Positions 50,152 to 60,526 of a stretch of DNA of 64,000 bases are shown here, one piece after another (the first letter of the stretch is position 1; each line of letters begins with the position of its first letter). The translations under genes and the position numbers were made by a program. The stretch spans positions 2,480,001-2,544,000 of the forward strand of contig NZ_AP024585.1 of NCBI RefSeq assembly GCF_018323885.1, written 5' to 3'. The notes under the pieces are model-generated. The model was given only the letters and a program-made list of their open reading frames with translations, was not told where the DNA came from and searched no databases. Source of the DNA: Citrobacter amalonaticus. Lineage in GTDB: Bacteria > Pseudomonadota > Gammaproteobacteria > Enterobacterales > Enterobacteriaceae.

Positions 50152-51746
50152 TGGCTGACATTCTGCTGCTCGACAACATCGACTCATTCACCTATAACCT
50201 GGCAGATCAGCTGCGTACCAACGGTCATAACGTGGTGATTTACCGTAACCATATTCCGGCTCAGACTCTGATTGAGCGTCTGGCCACCATGAAGAACCCG
50301 GTACTGGTGCTGTCTCCAGGCCCTGGCGTACCCAGTGAAGCAGGTTGCATGCCGGAACTGCTGACCCGTCTGCGCGGCAAGCTGCCAATTATCGGCATCT
50401 GCCTGGGCCATCAGGCGATTGTCGAAGCCTACGGCGGCTATGTCGGACAGGCAGGTGAGATCCTGCACGGTAAGGCGTCCAGCATTGAACACGATGGACA
50501 GGCTATGTTTGCCGGTCTGACGAATCCGCTGCCGGTTGCCCGCTATCACTCTCTGATCGGTAGCAATATCCCCGCCGGCCTGACCATCAACGCCCATTTT
50601 AACGGCATGGTGATGGCGGTTCGTCATGATGCCGATCGCGTGTGCGGCTTACAGTTCCACCCGGAATCCATTCTGACCACCCAGGGTGCACGTCTGCTTG
50701 AGCAGACGCTGGCCTGGGCGCAGCAGAAGCTGGAGCCGACCAATACCTTGCAGCCGATCCTCGAAAGACTGTATCAGGCACAGACCCTGAGCCAGCAGGA
50801 AAGCCACCAGTTGTTCTCCGCCGTGGTACGCGGTGAACTGAAACCGGAACAGCTGGCTGCCGCGCTGGTCAGCATGAAGATTCGCGGCGAGCATCCGAAT
50901 GAGATTGCCGGTGCGGCAACCGCCTTACTGGAAAACGCTGCGCCGTTCCCCCGCCCTGATTATCTGTTCGCCGATATCGTTGGCACCGGCGGCGACGGCA
51001 GTAACAGCATTAATATTTCTACCGCCAGTGCATTTGTCGCGGCGGCATGCGGCCTGAAGGTGGCAAAACACGGCAACCGCAGCGTTTCCAGTAAATCCGG
51101 CTCATCAGACCTGCTGGCCGCCTTCGGTATCAATCTCGATATGAATGCCGACCGATCGCGTCAGGCGCTGGACGAACTGGGCGTTTGCTTCCTGTTTGCC
51201 CCGAAATATCACACCGGATTCCGTCATGCGATGCCGGTACGCCAGCAGTTAAAGACCCGTACGCTGTTCAACGTACTGGGGCCGCTGATTAACCCGGCGC
51301 ATCCGCCGCTGGCGCTGATTGGCGTTTATAGCCCTGAACTGGTTTTGCCGATTGCCGAAACCCTGCGCGTGCTGGGTTACCAGCGTGCCGCGGTCGTACA
51401 CAGCGGCGGAATGGATGAAGTCTCTCTGCATGCGCCGACCATTGTGGCGGAGCTACATGACGGCGAGATCAAAAGCTATCAGCTGACGGCAGATGACTTT
51501 GGCCTGACCCCTTACCACCAGGAACAACTGGCAGGCGGTACGCCGGAAGAAAACCGTGACATTCTGACACGCTTACTACAAGGTAAAGGTGACGCCGCCC
51601 ATGAGGCAGCCGTTGCCGCAAACGTCGCAATGTTAATGCGACTGCATGGTGAAGAAGATCTCAAGGCTAATGCGCAAACCGTTCTCGAGGTCTTGCACAG
51701 TGGTTCCGCTTATGACCGAGTCACCGCTCTGGCGGCAAGAGGGTAA
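50151..51746 (+). CDS. trpGD: Anthranilate synthase glutaminase / anthranilate phosphoribosyltransferase fusion
   Basis: A 531-residue fusion. The N-terminal class I glutamine amidotransferase has [11 protein letters not shown], nucleophile Cys84 in GICLGHQAI and His in LQFHPESI; the C-terminal phosphoribosyltransferase (from about 200) has [14 protein letters not shown] and [15 protein letters not shown]. It supplies ammonia to TrpE and then makes phosphoribosyl-anthranilate. The fusion is normal in these enterics. Confidence 0.98.
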   Translation: MADILLLDNIDSFTYNLADQLRTNGHNVVIYRNHIPAQTLIERLATMKNPVLVLSPGPGVPSEAGCMPELLTRLRGKLPIIGICLGHQAIVEAYGGYVGQAGEILHGKASSIEHDGQAMFAGLTNPLPVARYHSLIGSNIPAGLTINAHFNGMVMAVRHDADRVCGLQFHPESILTTQGARLLEQTLAWAQQKLEPTNTLQPILERLYQAQTLSQQESHQLFSAVVRGELKPEQLAAALVSMKIRGEHPNEIAGAATALLENAAPFPRPDYLFADIVGTGGDGSNSINISTASAFVAAACGLKVAKHGNRSVSSKSGSSDLLAAFGINLDMNADRSRQALDELGVCFLFAPKYHTGFRHAMPVRQQLKTRTLFNVLGPLINPAHPPLALIGVYSPELVLPIAETLRVLGYQRAAVVHSGGMDEVSLHAPTIVAELHDGEIKSYQLTADDFGLTPYHQEQLAGGTPEENRDILTRLLQGKGDAAHEAAVAANVAMLMRLHGEEDLKANAQTVLEVLHSGSAYDRVTALAARG

Positions 51747-53108
51747 ATGATGCAAACCGTTTTAGCGAAAATCGTCGCAGACAAGGCGATTTGGGTGGAA
51801 GCCCGCAAACAGCAACAACCGTTGGCCAGTTTTCAAAACGATGTCCAGCCCAGCTCGCGTCACTTTTATGACGCCTTACAGGGCGCGCGTACGGCTTTTA
51901 TTCTGGAGTGTAAGAAAGCCTCCCCGTCTAAAGGCGTGATCCGCGATGATTTCGATCCGGCGCGGATTGCCGGGGTGTATAAACATTACGCCTCCGCCAT
52001 TTCCGTTCTGACGGATGAGAAGTACTTCCAGGGCAGTTTTGATTTCCTGCCGATCGTGAGCCGCATCGCGCCGCAGCCGATTTTGTGTAAGGACTTTATT
52101 ATCGACCCTTACCAGATTTACCTTGCGCGCCACTATCAGGCCGACGCCTGCCTGCTGATGCTTTCGGTCCTCGACGACGAGCAGTATCGCCAGCTTTCTG
52201 CCGTGGCACACAGTCTCAAAATGGGCGTGCTGACAGAAGTCAGTAATGAAGACGAACTGGAGCGCGCCATTGCGCTTGGCGCGAAAGTGGTCGGGATTAA
52301 CAACCGCGACCTGCGCGACCTGTCGATTGACTTAAATCGTACGCGCCAACTGGCGCCGAAACTGGGCCAGGGTGTGACGGTGATTAGCGAATCGGGGATC
52401 AACACCTACGCTCAGGTTCGCGAGTTGAGCCATTTTGCCAATGGTTTCCTGATTGGTTCCGCACTCATGGCGCATGACGATCTTAACGCCGCCGTACGCC
52501 GTGTTCTGCTGGGCGAGAATAAGGTCTGTGGCCTGACGCGTCCGGAAGATGCCAAAGCCGCCTGCGAGTCTGGCGCGATCTATGGTGGACTGATTTTTGT
52601 TCCTTCATCACCTCGTTTTGTCAATATTGAACAGGCCCGCGAAGTGCAGTCCGCCGCCCCGCTACAGTATGTTGGCGTATTCCGCAATCACGACATCGCC
52701 GACGTCTGTGAAAAAGCTGTACAGCTTTCACTGACAGCCGTACAGCTGCATGGCCGCGAAGATCAGGCGTATGTTGATGCGCTACGCGCCTCGCTGCCTG
52801 AAAACGTACAGATCTGGAAAGCGCTGAGCGTCGGTGACACTCTCCCGGCCCGCGATTATCAGCATGTCGACAAATACGTGCTGGATAACGGCCAGGGCGG
52901 CAGCGGTCAGCGTTTTGACTGGTCGTTACTGCAAGGACAATCGCTGGATAACGTATTGCTGGCAGGCGGTCTTGGCGCGGATAACTGCGTTGAGGCTGCT
53001 AAGACTGGCTGTGCCGGTCTCGATTTTAATTCAGGTGTAGAGTCACAGCCGGGCATCAAAGATGCACGCCTTCTGGCCTCGGTATTTCAGACACTGCGCG
53101 CATATTAA
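51747..53108 (+). CDS. trpCF: Indole-3-glycerol-phosphate synthase / phosphoribosylanthranilate isomerase fusion
   Basis: A 453-residue bifunctional protein of two TIM barrels. IGPS (1 to about 255) has [27 protein letters not shown] and [14 protein letters not shown] (about 256 on) has [11 protein letters not shown] and QLHGREDQ, with the phosphate site [10 protein letters not shown]. Carries out the third and fourth steps of the pathway. Starts immediately after the trpGD stop. Confidence 0.98.
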   Translation: MMQTVLAKIVADKAIWVEARKQQQPLASFQNDVQPSSRHFYDALQGARTAFILECKKASPSKGVIRDDFDPARIAGVYKHYASAISVLTDEKYFQGSFDFLPIVSRIAPQPILCKDFIIDPYQIYLARHYQADACLLMLSVLDDEQYRQLSAVAHSLKMGVLTEVSNEDELERAIALGAKVVGINNRDLRDLSIDLNRTRQLAPKLGQGVTVISESGINTYAQVRELSHFANGFLIGSALMAHDDLNAAVRRVLLGENKVCGLTRPEDAKAACESGAIYGGLIFVPSSPRFVNIEQAREVQSAAPLQYVGVFRNHDIADVCEKAVQLSLTAVQLHGREDQAYVDALRASLPENVQIWKALSVGDTLPARDYQHVDKYVLDNGQGGSGQRFDWSLLQGQSLDNVLLAGGLGADNCVEAAKTGCAGLDFNSGVESQPGIKDARLLASVFQTLRAY

Positions 53109-53118
53109 GGAAAAGGAC

Positions 53119-54312
53119 ATGACAACATTGCTCAATCCCTATTTTGGTGAATTCGGTGGCATGTATGTGCCGCAGATTCTGATGCCTGCTCTGCGTCAAC
53201 TGGAAGACGCGTTTGTCAGTGCGCAAAAAGATCCCGAGTTTCAGGCCCAGTTTACCGACCTGTTGAAAAACTACGCAGGGCGTCCCACCGCGTTGACCAA
53301 ATGTCAGAACATCACCGCCGGGACCAATACCACGCTGTACCTGAAACGTGAAGATCTGCTGCACGGCGGCGCGCATAAAACCAACCAGGTGTTAGGTCAG
53401 GCATTGCTGGCAAAACGCATGGGTAAAACCGAGATTATTGCGGAAACGGGCGCGGGCCAGCACGGGGTAGCTTCGGCGCTCGCCAGCGCCCTGCTCGGCC
53501 TGAAATGCCGTATCTACATGGGGGCAAAAGACGTTGAGCGCCAGTCACCAAACGTCTTCCGTATGCGTCTGATGGGTGCGGAAGTGATTCCGGTTCACAG
53601 CGGTTCAGCCACGCTGAAAGACGCCTGTAACGAGGCGCTGCGTGACTGGTCTGGTAGCTACGACACCGCGCACTACATGCTCGGCACCGCTGCTGGCCCG
53701 CACCCGTTCCCGACCATCGTGCGTGAATTCCAGCGCATGATCGGTGAAGAAACCAAAGCGCAGATCCTCGAAAAAGAGGGTCGCCTGCCGGACGCGGTGA
53801 TCGCCTGCGTGGGCGGCGGTTCCAACGCCATCGGGATGTTTGCCGATTTTATTAATGAGCCAAACGTTGGGCTGATTGGTGTAGAACCGGGTGGTCACGG
53901 GATTGAAACCGGTGAACATGGTGCGCCGTTGAAGCACGGTCGCGTCGGGATCTATTTTGGTATGAAAGCGCCAATGATGCAGACCGATGAGGGACAGATC
54001 GAGGAGTCCTACTCCGTCTCTGCAGGTCTGGATTTCCCGTCCGTCGGCCCACAGCATGCGTACCTGAACAGCATTGGTCGTGCCGACTACGTGTCGATCA
54101 CCGATGATGAAGCGCTGGACGCCTTTAAAACGCTCTGTCTGCACGAGGGCATTATCCCGGCGCTCGAGTCGTCACACGCCCTGGCCCACGCGCTGAAAAT
54201 GATGCGTGAGAATCCGGAGAAAGCGCAACTGCTGGTGGTTAACCTTTCCGGTCGTGGGGACAAAGACATTTTCACCGTACACGATATTCTGAAAGCGCGA
54301 GGGGAAATCTGA
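53119..54312 (+). CDS. trpB: Tryptophan synthase beta subunit
   Basis: A 397-residue PLP enzyme joining indole and serine. The PLP lysine is Lys87 in [11 protein letters not shown] and the phosphate cup is [10 protein letters not shown]. Start [10 protein letters not shown] follows AAGGAAAAGGAC. Its TGATG shares one base with trpA; the two form the alpha2-beta2 channelling complex. Confidence 0.98.
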   Translation: MTTLLNPYFGEFGGMYVPQILMPALRQLEDAFVSAQKDPEFQAQFTDLLKNYAGRPTALTKCQNITAGTNTTLYLKREDLLHGGAHKTNQVLGQALLAKRMGKTEIIAETGAGQHGVASALASALLGLKCRIYMGAKDVERQSPNVFRMRLMGAEVIPVHSGSATLKDACNEALRDWSGSYDTAHYMLGTAAGPHPFPTIVREFQRMIGEETKAQILEKEGRLPDAVIACVGGGSNAIGMFADFINEPNVGLIGVEPGGHGIETGEHGAPLKHGRVGIYFGMKAPMMQTDEGQIEESYSVSAGLDFPSVGPQHAYLNSIGRADYVSITDDEALDAFKTLCLHEGIIPALESSHALAHALKMMRENPEKAQLLVVNLSGRGDKDIFTVHDILKARGEI

Positions 54313-55118
54313 TGGAACGCTATGAAAGTTTGTTTGCACAACTAAACGATCGCAAGGAAGGTGCCTTTGTTCCCTTCGTGACCCTCGGCGACCCTGGCGT
54401 TGAACAGTCGCTGAAGATTATCGATGCCCTGATTGAGGCAGGTGCAGATGCGCTGGAGTTAGGGATCCCTTTCTCCGATCCGCTCGCTGATGGCCCGACC
54501 ATTCAGAGCGCCACGCTGCGCGCGTTTGCCGCTGGCGTCACGCCGACCCGTTGTTTTGAGATGCTGGCCGCCATTCGCGAAAAACATCCGACCATTCCCA
54601 TTGGTCTGTTGATGTACGCGAATCTGGTATTCAGCAAAGGTATTGACGCGTTTTATGCCAAATGTGCCGAGGTCGGCGTGGATTCGGTTCTGGTCGCCGA
54701 CGTGCCGGTGGAAGAGTCTGCGCCATTCCGTCAGGCGGCGCTGCGCCACAACATTGCGCCGATTTTCATCTGCCCGCCCAATGCCGATGATGACCTGCTG
54801 CGCCAGATCGCCTCTTATGGCCGGGGTTATACTTATCTGCTGTCTCGCGCAGGGGTGACAGGCGCAGAAAACCGCGCTGCGCTGCCTTTGCATCATCTGG
54901 TAGAGAAACTGAAAGAGTACAACGCCGCGCCTGCTTTACAGGGCTTTGGTATTTCCGCACCGGAGCAGGTGTCTGCCGCCATTGACGCAGGCGCCGCTGG
55001 CGCGATCTCCGGTTCCGCGATCGTCAAAATCGTTGAGAAAAATGTCGAGCAGCCTGATCAGATGCTCGCAGAACTCAAATCATTCGTCAGCAGATTAAAA
55101 GCCGCTACCCGTCAGTAA
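54312..55118 (+). CDS. trpA: Tryptophan synthase alpha subunit
   Basis: A 268-residue TIM barrel cleaving indole-glycerol phosphate to indole. Catalytic Glu49 ([11 protein letters not shown]) and Asp60 (LADGPTIQ) are in place; the mobile loop has [11 protein letters not shown]. Last trp gene, followed by a terminator 9 bp on. Confidence 0.98.
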   Translation: MERYESLFAQLNDRKEGAFVPFVTLGDPGVEQSLKIIDALIEAGADALELGIPFSDPLADGPTIQSATLRAFAAGVTPTRCFEMLAAIREKHPTIPIGLLMYANLVFSKGIDAFYAKCAEVGVDSVLVADVPVEESAPFRQAALRHNIAPIFICPPNADDDLLRQIASYGRGYTYLLSRAGVTGAENRAALPLHHLVEKLKEYNAAPALQGFGISAPEQVSAAIDAGAAGAISGSAIVKIVEKNVEQPDQMLAELKSFVSRLKAATRQ

Positions 55119-55126
55119 TACCCAAA

Positions 55127-55151
55127 GACCGCCAGTCTCGCGCTGGCGGTC
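55127..55151. terminator. trp operon end terminator
   Basis: GACCGCCAG (55127-55135) pairs with CTGGCGGTC (55143-55151), a 9-bp stem with a 7-nt loop, then CCATTATTT. It also lies 4 bp beyond the stop of the converging diguanylate cyclase gene; the T content is modest on the plus strand and better on the minus strand (TTTGGG). Confidence 0.75.
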
Positions 55152-55154
55152 CCA

Positions 55155-56618
55155 TTATTTAGCCTGCTTCATTTTGTACATCTCGCCATCTGCATACTGA
55201 ATGGCATCATCAATGCCCTCAGTCACTTCGGCTACGCCCCATGAGATGGAAAGCGGCACCTGCGTCTCCTTCACGAGAAACTGATACTCTTTGATTTGCT
55301 GGGTGATACGTTCCGCGATGGCGACCGCATCGCTCGTTTTCGCCTTATACAGCACAATCACGAACTCATCTCCCCCGGTGCGAATCACCAGATCGTCACT
55401 GGTGCGGGTATTGGACAACATCCGGTTGGCAATAATCTGTAACGCTCTGTCCCCGGCAACGTGTCCCCAGGTGTCGTTAATTGCTTTGAATTTATTGCAA
55501 TCAACCAACACCACCGAACTGTCAGAGAGATCCCGCCGCTTGATGATGTCGAGAATTTTACGGTTGAAACAGCCCGTCAACGAGTCGATGTAGACTTTCA
55601 GATCGCTCTCATTTAGCCAGGATTTTAACCCCATCATGATCAGTACAAAGAAGAACGGTGCCATCAGGATCAGCAACCCCGCCTGGGTGTCATGCATCGC
55701 AAACCCACTGAGCGAGATAGCGTAGTGAATGACATATTTCTCAGAGAGCACTTTGAAGGCAATTTCCGGACGCTTTTTACATTCCCCCCACAGACAAAGC
55801 GACTGCTGATTCAAAGTATTCACCAGCGAAACGTTCAGCCCATGCGGCACCTGTCCATCAAAGGCGTCGCGTAATGCCTCCTGAAGTTCCGGCTTCGCAT
55901 GATCGTAAACCAGATAGCCAAGGATATGGTCGGAAATCTCAGTACGCGAGAGGTCATAAATATAACTCACGACGCTAAAGGCTTTCTCATCCGTGATTTT
56001 ATCGTTATAAAAATCCGTGGAGCTTAAGGCCTTCGTTTTGACACTCTTTTCCAACAGGCGGGTATAAAAATCGACGGGAGGTAAAAAGAAGTCGGAGATA
56101 TTCTGCGCCATTTGCGACGTACGATAATTAAACGCTTTGGTGTCAGTCGGCGTAAACCAGTAAAAATAGCTCGCATCCTCGGCAATAACGTAGCGATGAG
56201 CATCGAAATTTCCGGGGTTAAGCGCATTCACCCTACCGCGAATAAACTCAGCGGCGGTATACATGCACAGTGCGTTCAACGTCGGTTCACGCGCCACCAT
56301 CGCGCCCGATGCGGAGTGAATGCGTTTCCTGTCGGCGTTAATTCCCCAGACCCTTCCACGAGGGAGAAATAGTGACATGGCACCACACTGATCGGCGGCT
56401 TTGATCTGCCGGTAGCGCACGCCGGTCGCATCCGCGATCATTTCATTATCATTGAAGATATCAAGCATCCGCGTTTGCAGGCGGTTCATTCCTTCATTGA
56501 CTGCTGCCAGTCGCTGCTCATAAATAATAAACAAGAAAAGTGATGTAAATAGCAGCGTGGTTAGCGCTGAAATAATAAGTGCCTGTCTGTTTCTTAAACT
56601 GTCCTGCACGATTTTCAC
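55155..56618 (-). CDS. Membrane-anchored diguanylate cyclase (GGDEF)
   Basis: A 487-residue protein not found at this place in K-12. Membrane helix (about 12-34), a periplasmic sensor of some 280 residues, a second helix (about 316-337), then a GGDEF domain with DSLTGCFNRK and intact GGDEF at 415-419, so it probably makes c-di-GMP. RTSD at 405-408 lies one residue further from GGDEF than the usual RxxD inhibitory site, so product inhibition may be altered. Starts with GTG (AGGG ahead). Overall plan resembles enteric cyclases DgcJ and DgcQ; I cannot name an ortholog. Converges on trpA. Confidence 0.85.
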   Translation of the reverse strand: MKIVQDSLRNRQALIISALTTLLFTSLFLFIIYEQRLAAVNEGMNRLQTRMLDIFNDNEMIADATGVRYRQIKAADQCGAMSLFLPRGRVWGINADRKRIHSASGAMVAREPTLNALCMYTAAEFIRGRVNALNPGNFDAHRYVIAEDASYFYWFTPTDTKAFNYRTSQMAQNISDFFLPPVDFYTRLLEKSVKTKALSSTDFYNDKITDEKAFSVVSYIYDLSRTEISDHILGYLVYDHAKPELQEALRDAFDGQVPHGLNVSLVNTLNQQSLCLWGECKKRPEIAFKVLSEKYVIHYAISLSGFAMHDTQAGLLILMAPFFFVLIMMGLKSWLNESDLKVYIDSLTGCFNRKILDIIKRRDLSDSSVVLVDCNKFKAINDTWGHVAGDRALQIIANRMLSNTRTSDDLVIRTGGDEFVIVLYKAKTSDAVAIAERITQQIKEYQFLVKETQVPLSISWGVAEVTEGIDDAIQYADGEMYKMKQAK

Positions 56619-57199
56619 TAAGGCACCCTGAGCATCAACACGCTGTTAACACTACGTTATTCGATTTTAAGAAGGCAGTACAGGTCTCACGGGAGAATCT
56701 CGCCCTTCTGTCAGACGACTTGTGAGTAGAACCGCCCCGCTACAAATAATTTTAGTCTACCTGCGCCGCTTTACGTGGTGCGCAAACACTCAGCGTTAGC
56801 CTGTCATCAGGCTGAAAGCGCGGTTTTGATGCCTGCGTCCTCTGGGTTGTAGCACAGATCTGCGACCAGGAATATTCTTAAAGAGACAGTCTTATGATTA
56901 TTTACAATGTCAACCCATCCACATAAATGTAAATTTACGTCAGTTACATTAACAGTATTAATATAACCACGCATTATGATACCCTGCGTTATTAATAGAA
57001 AAGTGAATTATAAGACGTTAAGTCGCTCATTTCTAAAGGGCAGCATTATTATTTTCTGATGGCTGTACCACATTATATTCCCCCCACGTGACAAATTCGT
57101 AACAATTTGACTATCCCGGGATAGCGACTAATTTTAGAAAGGTACCGACACTGGTCACAAATTAACAATTATGTTTACCAACGAAACAGGAGAAATAAC
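56619..57199. other. Long non-coding gap upstream of the cyclase and yciG
   Basis: A divergent 581-bp gap with no credible gene. It is A+T-rich from about 56880 on. Visible structure: a small hairpin AGCCTG-TCAT-CAGGCT (56798-56813), a palindrome GTAAATTTAC near 56930, and the 14-bp palindrome at 57111-57124. It must hold the promoters of both units; a stress (sigma-S) promoter for yciG is expected from other enterics but no element is clear enough to mark. Confidence 0.6.
57111..57124. promoter_or_regulatory. Perfect palindrome upstream of yciG
   Basis: CTATCCCGGGATAG is a perfect 14-bp palindrome, 76-89 bp before the yciG ATG. Its size and position suit a dimeric regulator site, but I cannot assign a protein. 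Confidence 0.4.
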
Positions 57200-57382
57200 A
57201 TGGCCGAACATCGTGGTGGTTCTGGAAATTTCGCCGAGAATCGTGAGAAAGCATCAGAAGCGGGCCGTAAAGGTGGCCAACATAGCGGCGGTAATTTTAA
57301 AAATGATCCGCAACGTGCTTCTGAAGCAGGTAAAAAAGGCGGCCAAAACAGCCGTGGCGGAAATAAATCCGACAAATCGTAG
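57200..57382 (+). CDS. yciG: Stress protein YciG with KGG repeats
   Basis: A 60-residue very hydrophilic protein with two KGG-type repeats (ASEAGRKGGQHSGG and ASEAGKKGGQNSRGG), resembling desiccation or stress proteins. The family is induced in stationary phase and implicated in motility and stress survival in enterics. Strong ribosome site CAGGAGA. First gene of yciGFE-katN. Confidence 0.95.
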   Translation: MAEHRGGSGNFAENREKASEAGRKGGQHSGGNFKNDPQRASEAGKKGGQNSRGGNKSDKS

Positions 57383-57470
57383 ACATCCTTTTGTTTTATA
57401 ATTTTTAAGATTTATCGTTTACAAACGCTGCGAGTCTTTCGACTCGCAGTATCATCCCAGGAGAATAGAG

Positions 57471-57971
57471 ATGAATATTAAAACTGTTGAAGATGTTTTT
57501 ATCCACCTGCTTTCAGACACCTACAGCGCAGAAAAACAATTGACTCGGGCGTTATCGAAATTAGCCAGAGCCGCTTCCAGTGAAAAATTAAGCCAGGCAT
57601 TTCAGGCACACCTTGAAGAGACACAGGGGCAAATTGAACGTATTGATCAGATCGTTGAATCCGAAGCGGGTCTTAAAGTAAAACGCATGAAGTGTGTGGC
57701 GATGGAAGGTCTGATCGAAGAGGCCAACGAGGTCATTGAGAGCACCGAGAAAAACGAAGTGCGTGACGCTGCGCTTATTGCCGCCGCACAGAAAGTTGAA
57801 CACTATGAGATTGCCAGCTACGGCACTCTTGCCACTCTCGCAGAGCAACTGGGCTATCGCAAAGCAGTGAAACTGCTGAATGAAACCCTGGAAGAAGAGA
57901 AAGCAACCGATATTAAACTGACCGATTTAGCCATCGGCAACGTGAATAAGAAAGCGCAAAATAAATCCTGA
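57471..57971 (+). CDS. yciF: Ferritin-like stress protein YciF (DUF892)
   Basis: A 166-residue four-helix-bundle protein of the DUF892 family, with Glu- and His-rich helices that can bind a di-metal centre (YSAEKQLTRAL, HLEETQGQIERI, AAQKVEHYEIASYGTL). E. coli YciF is a dimer with rubrerythrin-like fold; enzymatic role unproven. 88 bp after yciG with its own AGGAG. Confidence 0.95.
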   Translation: MNIKTVEDVFIHLLSDTYSAEKQLTRALSKLARAASSEKLSQAFQAHLEETQGQIERIDQIVESEAGLKVKRMKCVAMEGLIEEANEVIESTEKNEVRDAALIAAAQKVEHYEIASYGTLATLAEQLGYRKAVKLLNETLEEEKATDIKLTDLAIGNVNKKAQNKS

Positions 57972-58035
57972 ATTATTTTTACCCTGGTTATTAAATATCC
58001 GCTTTTAATTAATTCATTCCCAGAGGACATTACAA

Positions 58036-58542
58036 ATGAATGCTATCGAACATTATCATGACTGGCTTCGTGACGCCCATGCTATGGAAAAACAAGCCGA
58101 ATCGATGCTGGAATCAATGGCGGGTCGTATCGATAACTATCCTGATCTACGCTCGAGAATTGAGCAACATATTAGCGAAACCAAACATCAAATTACGATT
58201 CTGGAAGAGATCCTCGACCGCAATAATATCTCACGTTCTGTCATTAAAGATTCGATGAGTAAAATGGCGGCGCTGGGACAATCCATTGGTGGTATTTTTC
58301 CATCTGATGAAATCGTAAAAGGTTCGATCAGCGGTTATGTTTTTGAACAATTCGAAATTGCCTGCTATACCTCCCTGCTTGCTGCGGCGCAAAAAGCAGG
58401 CGATACCGCCTCAATTCCGGCTATTGAATCTATTCTCAATGAAGAGAAACAAATGGCTGACTGGCTGATTAAGCATATTCCGCAAACGACGGAACAATTT
58501 TTACTGCGCTCGGAAACTGACGGCGTAGAAGCCAAAAAATAA
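58036..58542 (+). CDS. yciE: Ferritin-like stress protein YciE (DUF892)
   Basis: A 168-residue paralogue of yciF, with the same helix pattern (DAHAMEKQAESML, HISETKHQITILEEIL, FEQFEIACYTSLLAAAQKAGD). Probably a di-metal helical bundle. Third gene of the operon, 64 bp after yciF and 20 bp before katN. Confidence 0.95.
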   Translation: MNAIEHYHDWLRDAHAMEKQAESMLESMAGRIDNYPDLRSRIEQHISETKHQITILEEILDRNNISRSVIKDSMSKMAALGQSIGGIFPSDEIVKGSISGYVFEQFEIACYTSLLAAAQKAGDTASIPAIESILNEEKQMADWLIKHIPQTTEQFLLRSETDGVEAKK

Positions 58543-58562
58543 CAAATACATCAGGAGGCATA

Positions 58563-59441
58563 ATGTTTCGACACGTTAAGCAACTTCAATATACGGTGCG
58601 AGTCAGCGAGCCTAACCCTGGTTTAGCGAATCTTTTGCTGGAGCAATTTGGCGGCCCACAGGGCGAACTGGCTGCGGCATGTCGTTACTTCACTCAGGGC
58701 CTGGGTGATGATGATGCTGGACGCAAAGAGATGCTGATGGACATTGCGACCGAAGAACTGAGTCACCTTGAAATCATCGGCTCCCTTGTCGGGATGCTGA
58801 ATAAAGGGGCCAAAGGCGCATTGGCTGAGGGGACGGAAAATGAAGCCGAACTGTACCGATCCTTAACGGCAAATGGGAATGACAGCCATATCACCTCGCT
58901 GCTGTATGGCGGCGGTCCGGCCCTCACTAACTCCGCCGGTGTGCCCTGGACTGCGGCGTATATCGATACGATTGGCGAAGTGACAGCCGATTTACGCTCC
59001 AATATCGCAGCTGAAGCACGCGCTAAAATCATCTACGAACGCCTGATCAACGTAACGGACGATCCCGGTGTTAAGGATGCACTGGCATTTTTGATGACGC
59101 GCGAAGCGGCACACCAGCTCTCCTTTGAAAAGGCGCTCTACTCTATTCGTAATAATTTTCCGCCGGGCAAATTGCCGCCGGTCGAGCAATACACGAATGT
59201 GTATTACAACATGTCGCAAGGCGACGATCCGCGTGGAAGCTGGAACAGCGATGACTATTTCGATTATGTTGCCGATCCGCAGCCTGCCGTGGATGGCGGA
59301 GATGGCCTGGCGACCGTCAAACTGACCAAAGAGCAACAGGCGATGGTCAAAGCCATGGCGAAAAGGACCCAGTCCGATCCGAACGCAGACCCATTAACCG
59401 GCGCTGAGCTGGGTGATGGCGAACCAAAGGACAAAGCATAA
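58563..59441 (+). CDS. katN: Non-haem manganese catalase KatN
   Basis: A 292-residue dimanganese catalase that splits hydrogen peroxide. Metal ligands can be placed: Glu35 (GELAAACRYF), Glu65 and His68 (TEELSHLE), Glu151 (NIAAEARAK) and His184 (REAAHQ). K-12 lacks this gene; Salmonella has it in the same position as the end of yciGFE-katN, where the operon is sigma-S dependent. Start follows AGGAGGC. A strong terminator follows. Confidence 0.95.
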   Translation: MFRHVKQLQYTVRVSEPNPGLANLLLEQFGGPQGELAAACRYFTQGLGDDDAGRKEMLMDIATEELSHLEIIGSLVGMLNKGAKGALAEGTENEAELYRSLTANGNDSHITSLLYGGGPALTNSAGVPWTAAYIDTIGEVTADLRSNIAAEARAKIIYERLINVTDDPGVKDALAFLMTREAAHQLSFEKALYSIRNNFPPGKLPPVEQYTNVYYNMSQGDDPRGSWNSDDYFDYVADPQPAVDGGDGLATVKLTKEQQAMVKAMAKRTQSDPNADPLTGAELGDGEPKDKA

Positions 59442-59481
59442 GCAGATATAGCGATAAAACCGTGTGTGTCATGTCCCTGTT

Positions 59482-59508
59482 GACCCCGTAAATACGGGGT
59501 CTTTTTTT
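59482..59508. terminator. Terminator between katN and ompW
   Basis: GACCCCGTA (59482-59490) pairs with TACGGGGTC (59493-59501), then seven T. Ends katN and lies 8 bp beyond the ompW stop on the other strand. Confidence 0.93.
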
Positions 59509-59515
59509 AGGCCAA

Positions 59516-60169
59516 TCAGAAACGGTAACCGGCAGAGAACATAAATACCCACGGGTCGAGGCGGATGTTGTCGTTGTAACGACCTTCCGGCAGTACGGCG
59601 CCGTTAGATTTATATTTGGCTTCGGTATCAATATCCATGTACCACACTGACATGTTGATCAGCCAGTCGCGGTTGATGAGATAATCCAGACCGACTTGCC
59701 CTGCCACACCCCACGAGTCTTTCAGACTAAGATCGGACAGCCCTGCATTCTGACCATCATCATTGAATTTCGTGTCGAAAAAGGTGGTGTAGTTAACGCC
59801 TGCGCCAACATAAGGACGCAGTTTGCTGCTGGAATCACCGAAATACCACTGCGCCATCAGGGTTGGCGGCAGGTGATGAACGGTGGCGATATCACCGGTC
59901 GCCTGCGTGCCTACTTTATGGCGGAATGGCGTTGCCGCCAGCAGTTCAACACCGATGTTATCGGTCGCCATATAAGTGAATGTCAAACCTAACTGCGTGT
60001 TGTTACTGACATTAAAGCCGCCTAAATGGCCTAACGTTCCATCCGCACCTTCCGTCGGTCTTACCGTCGCCGAACCGGCACGAATAAAGAACTCGCCAGC
60101 TTCATGCGCGTAAACGCTGCCAGAGAGAAGTGTACATACTGCCAACGCCGCCACTGTTAATTTTTTCAT
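59516..60169 (-). CDS. ompW: Outer membrane protein OmpW
   Basis: A 217-residue eight-strand beta-barrel (E. coli 212). Signal peptide ends at VYA; the mature protein begins HEAGEFFIRAG and ends GYRF with the terminal Phe of barrel proteins. A small hydrophobic-solute channel and colicin S4 receptor in E. coli, controlled there by oxygen and redox regulators. Convergent with katN. Confidence 0.97.
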   Translation of the reverse strand: MKKLTVAALAVCTLLSGSVYAHEAGEFFIRAGSATVRPTEGADGTLGHLGGFNVSNNTQLGLTFTYMATDNIGVELLAATPFRHKVGTQATGDIATVHHLPPTLMAQWYFGDSSSKLRPYVGAGVNYTTFFDTKFNDDGQNAGLSDLSLKDSWGVAGQVGLDYLINRDWLINMSVWYMDIDTEAKYKSNGAVLPEGRYNDNIRLDPWVFMFSAGYRF

Positions 60170-60526
60170 ATCCGCTCCATCGTTATGGTTATAAATACGT
60201 TACAAATATACCTACATTGGAGTAATAAGTGATCTCTCCAGGGTCACATTCGACTATCAAATTCAATGTTTGGTGATCCAGATTAAAGTAGAAGTGGTAT
60301 TAAAAATACAATTATTGGAATCAGATCAATTTTTAATATTTCCATGATGAATGCATTTCTTGCGTTTTTTGCGTTTGTTAAAACTGACTCCCCGTAGATT
60401 TGTTGAGCAAATTACTCTGGCTTTACAAAGATATGCTTTTCCATACACCCCTTGATGCTGCCACTGCGCAGTTATCCAGGGTACAATTGCATGCTTAACA
60501 ACACCTGCAGAACTCAAGGAGAGTGC
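60170..60526. other. Divergent ompW-yciC regulatory gap
   Basis: A 357-bp A+T-rich gap. On the minus strand TTGATCTGATTCCAA (60315-60329) has one good FNR half-site (TTGAT) and a poor second half, so an FNR site for ompW is possible but weak. No gene or repeat recognised. Confidence 0.5.
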
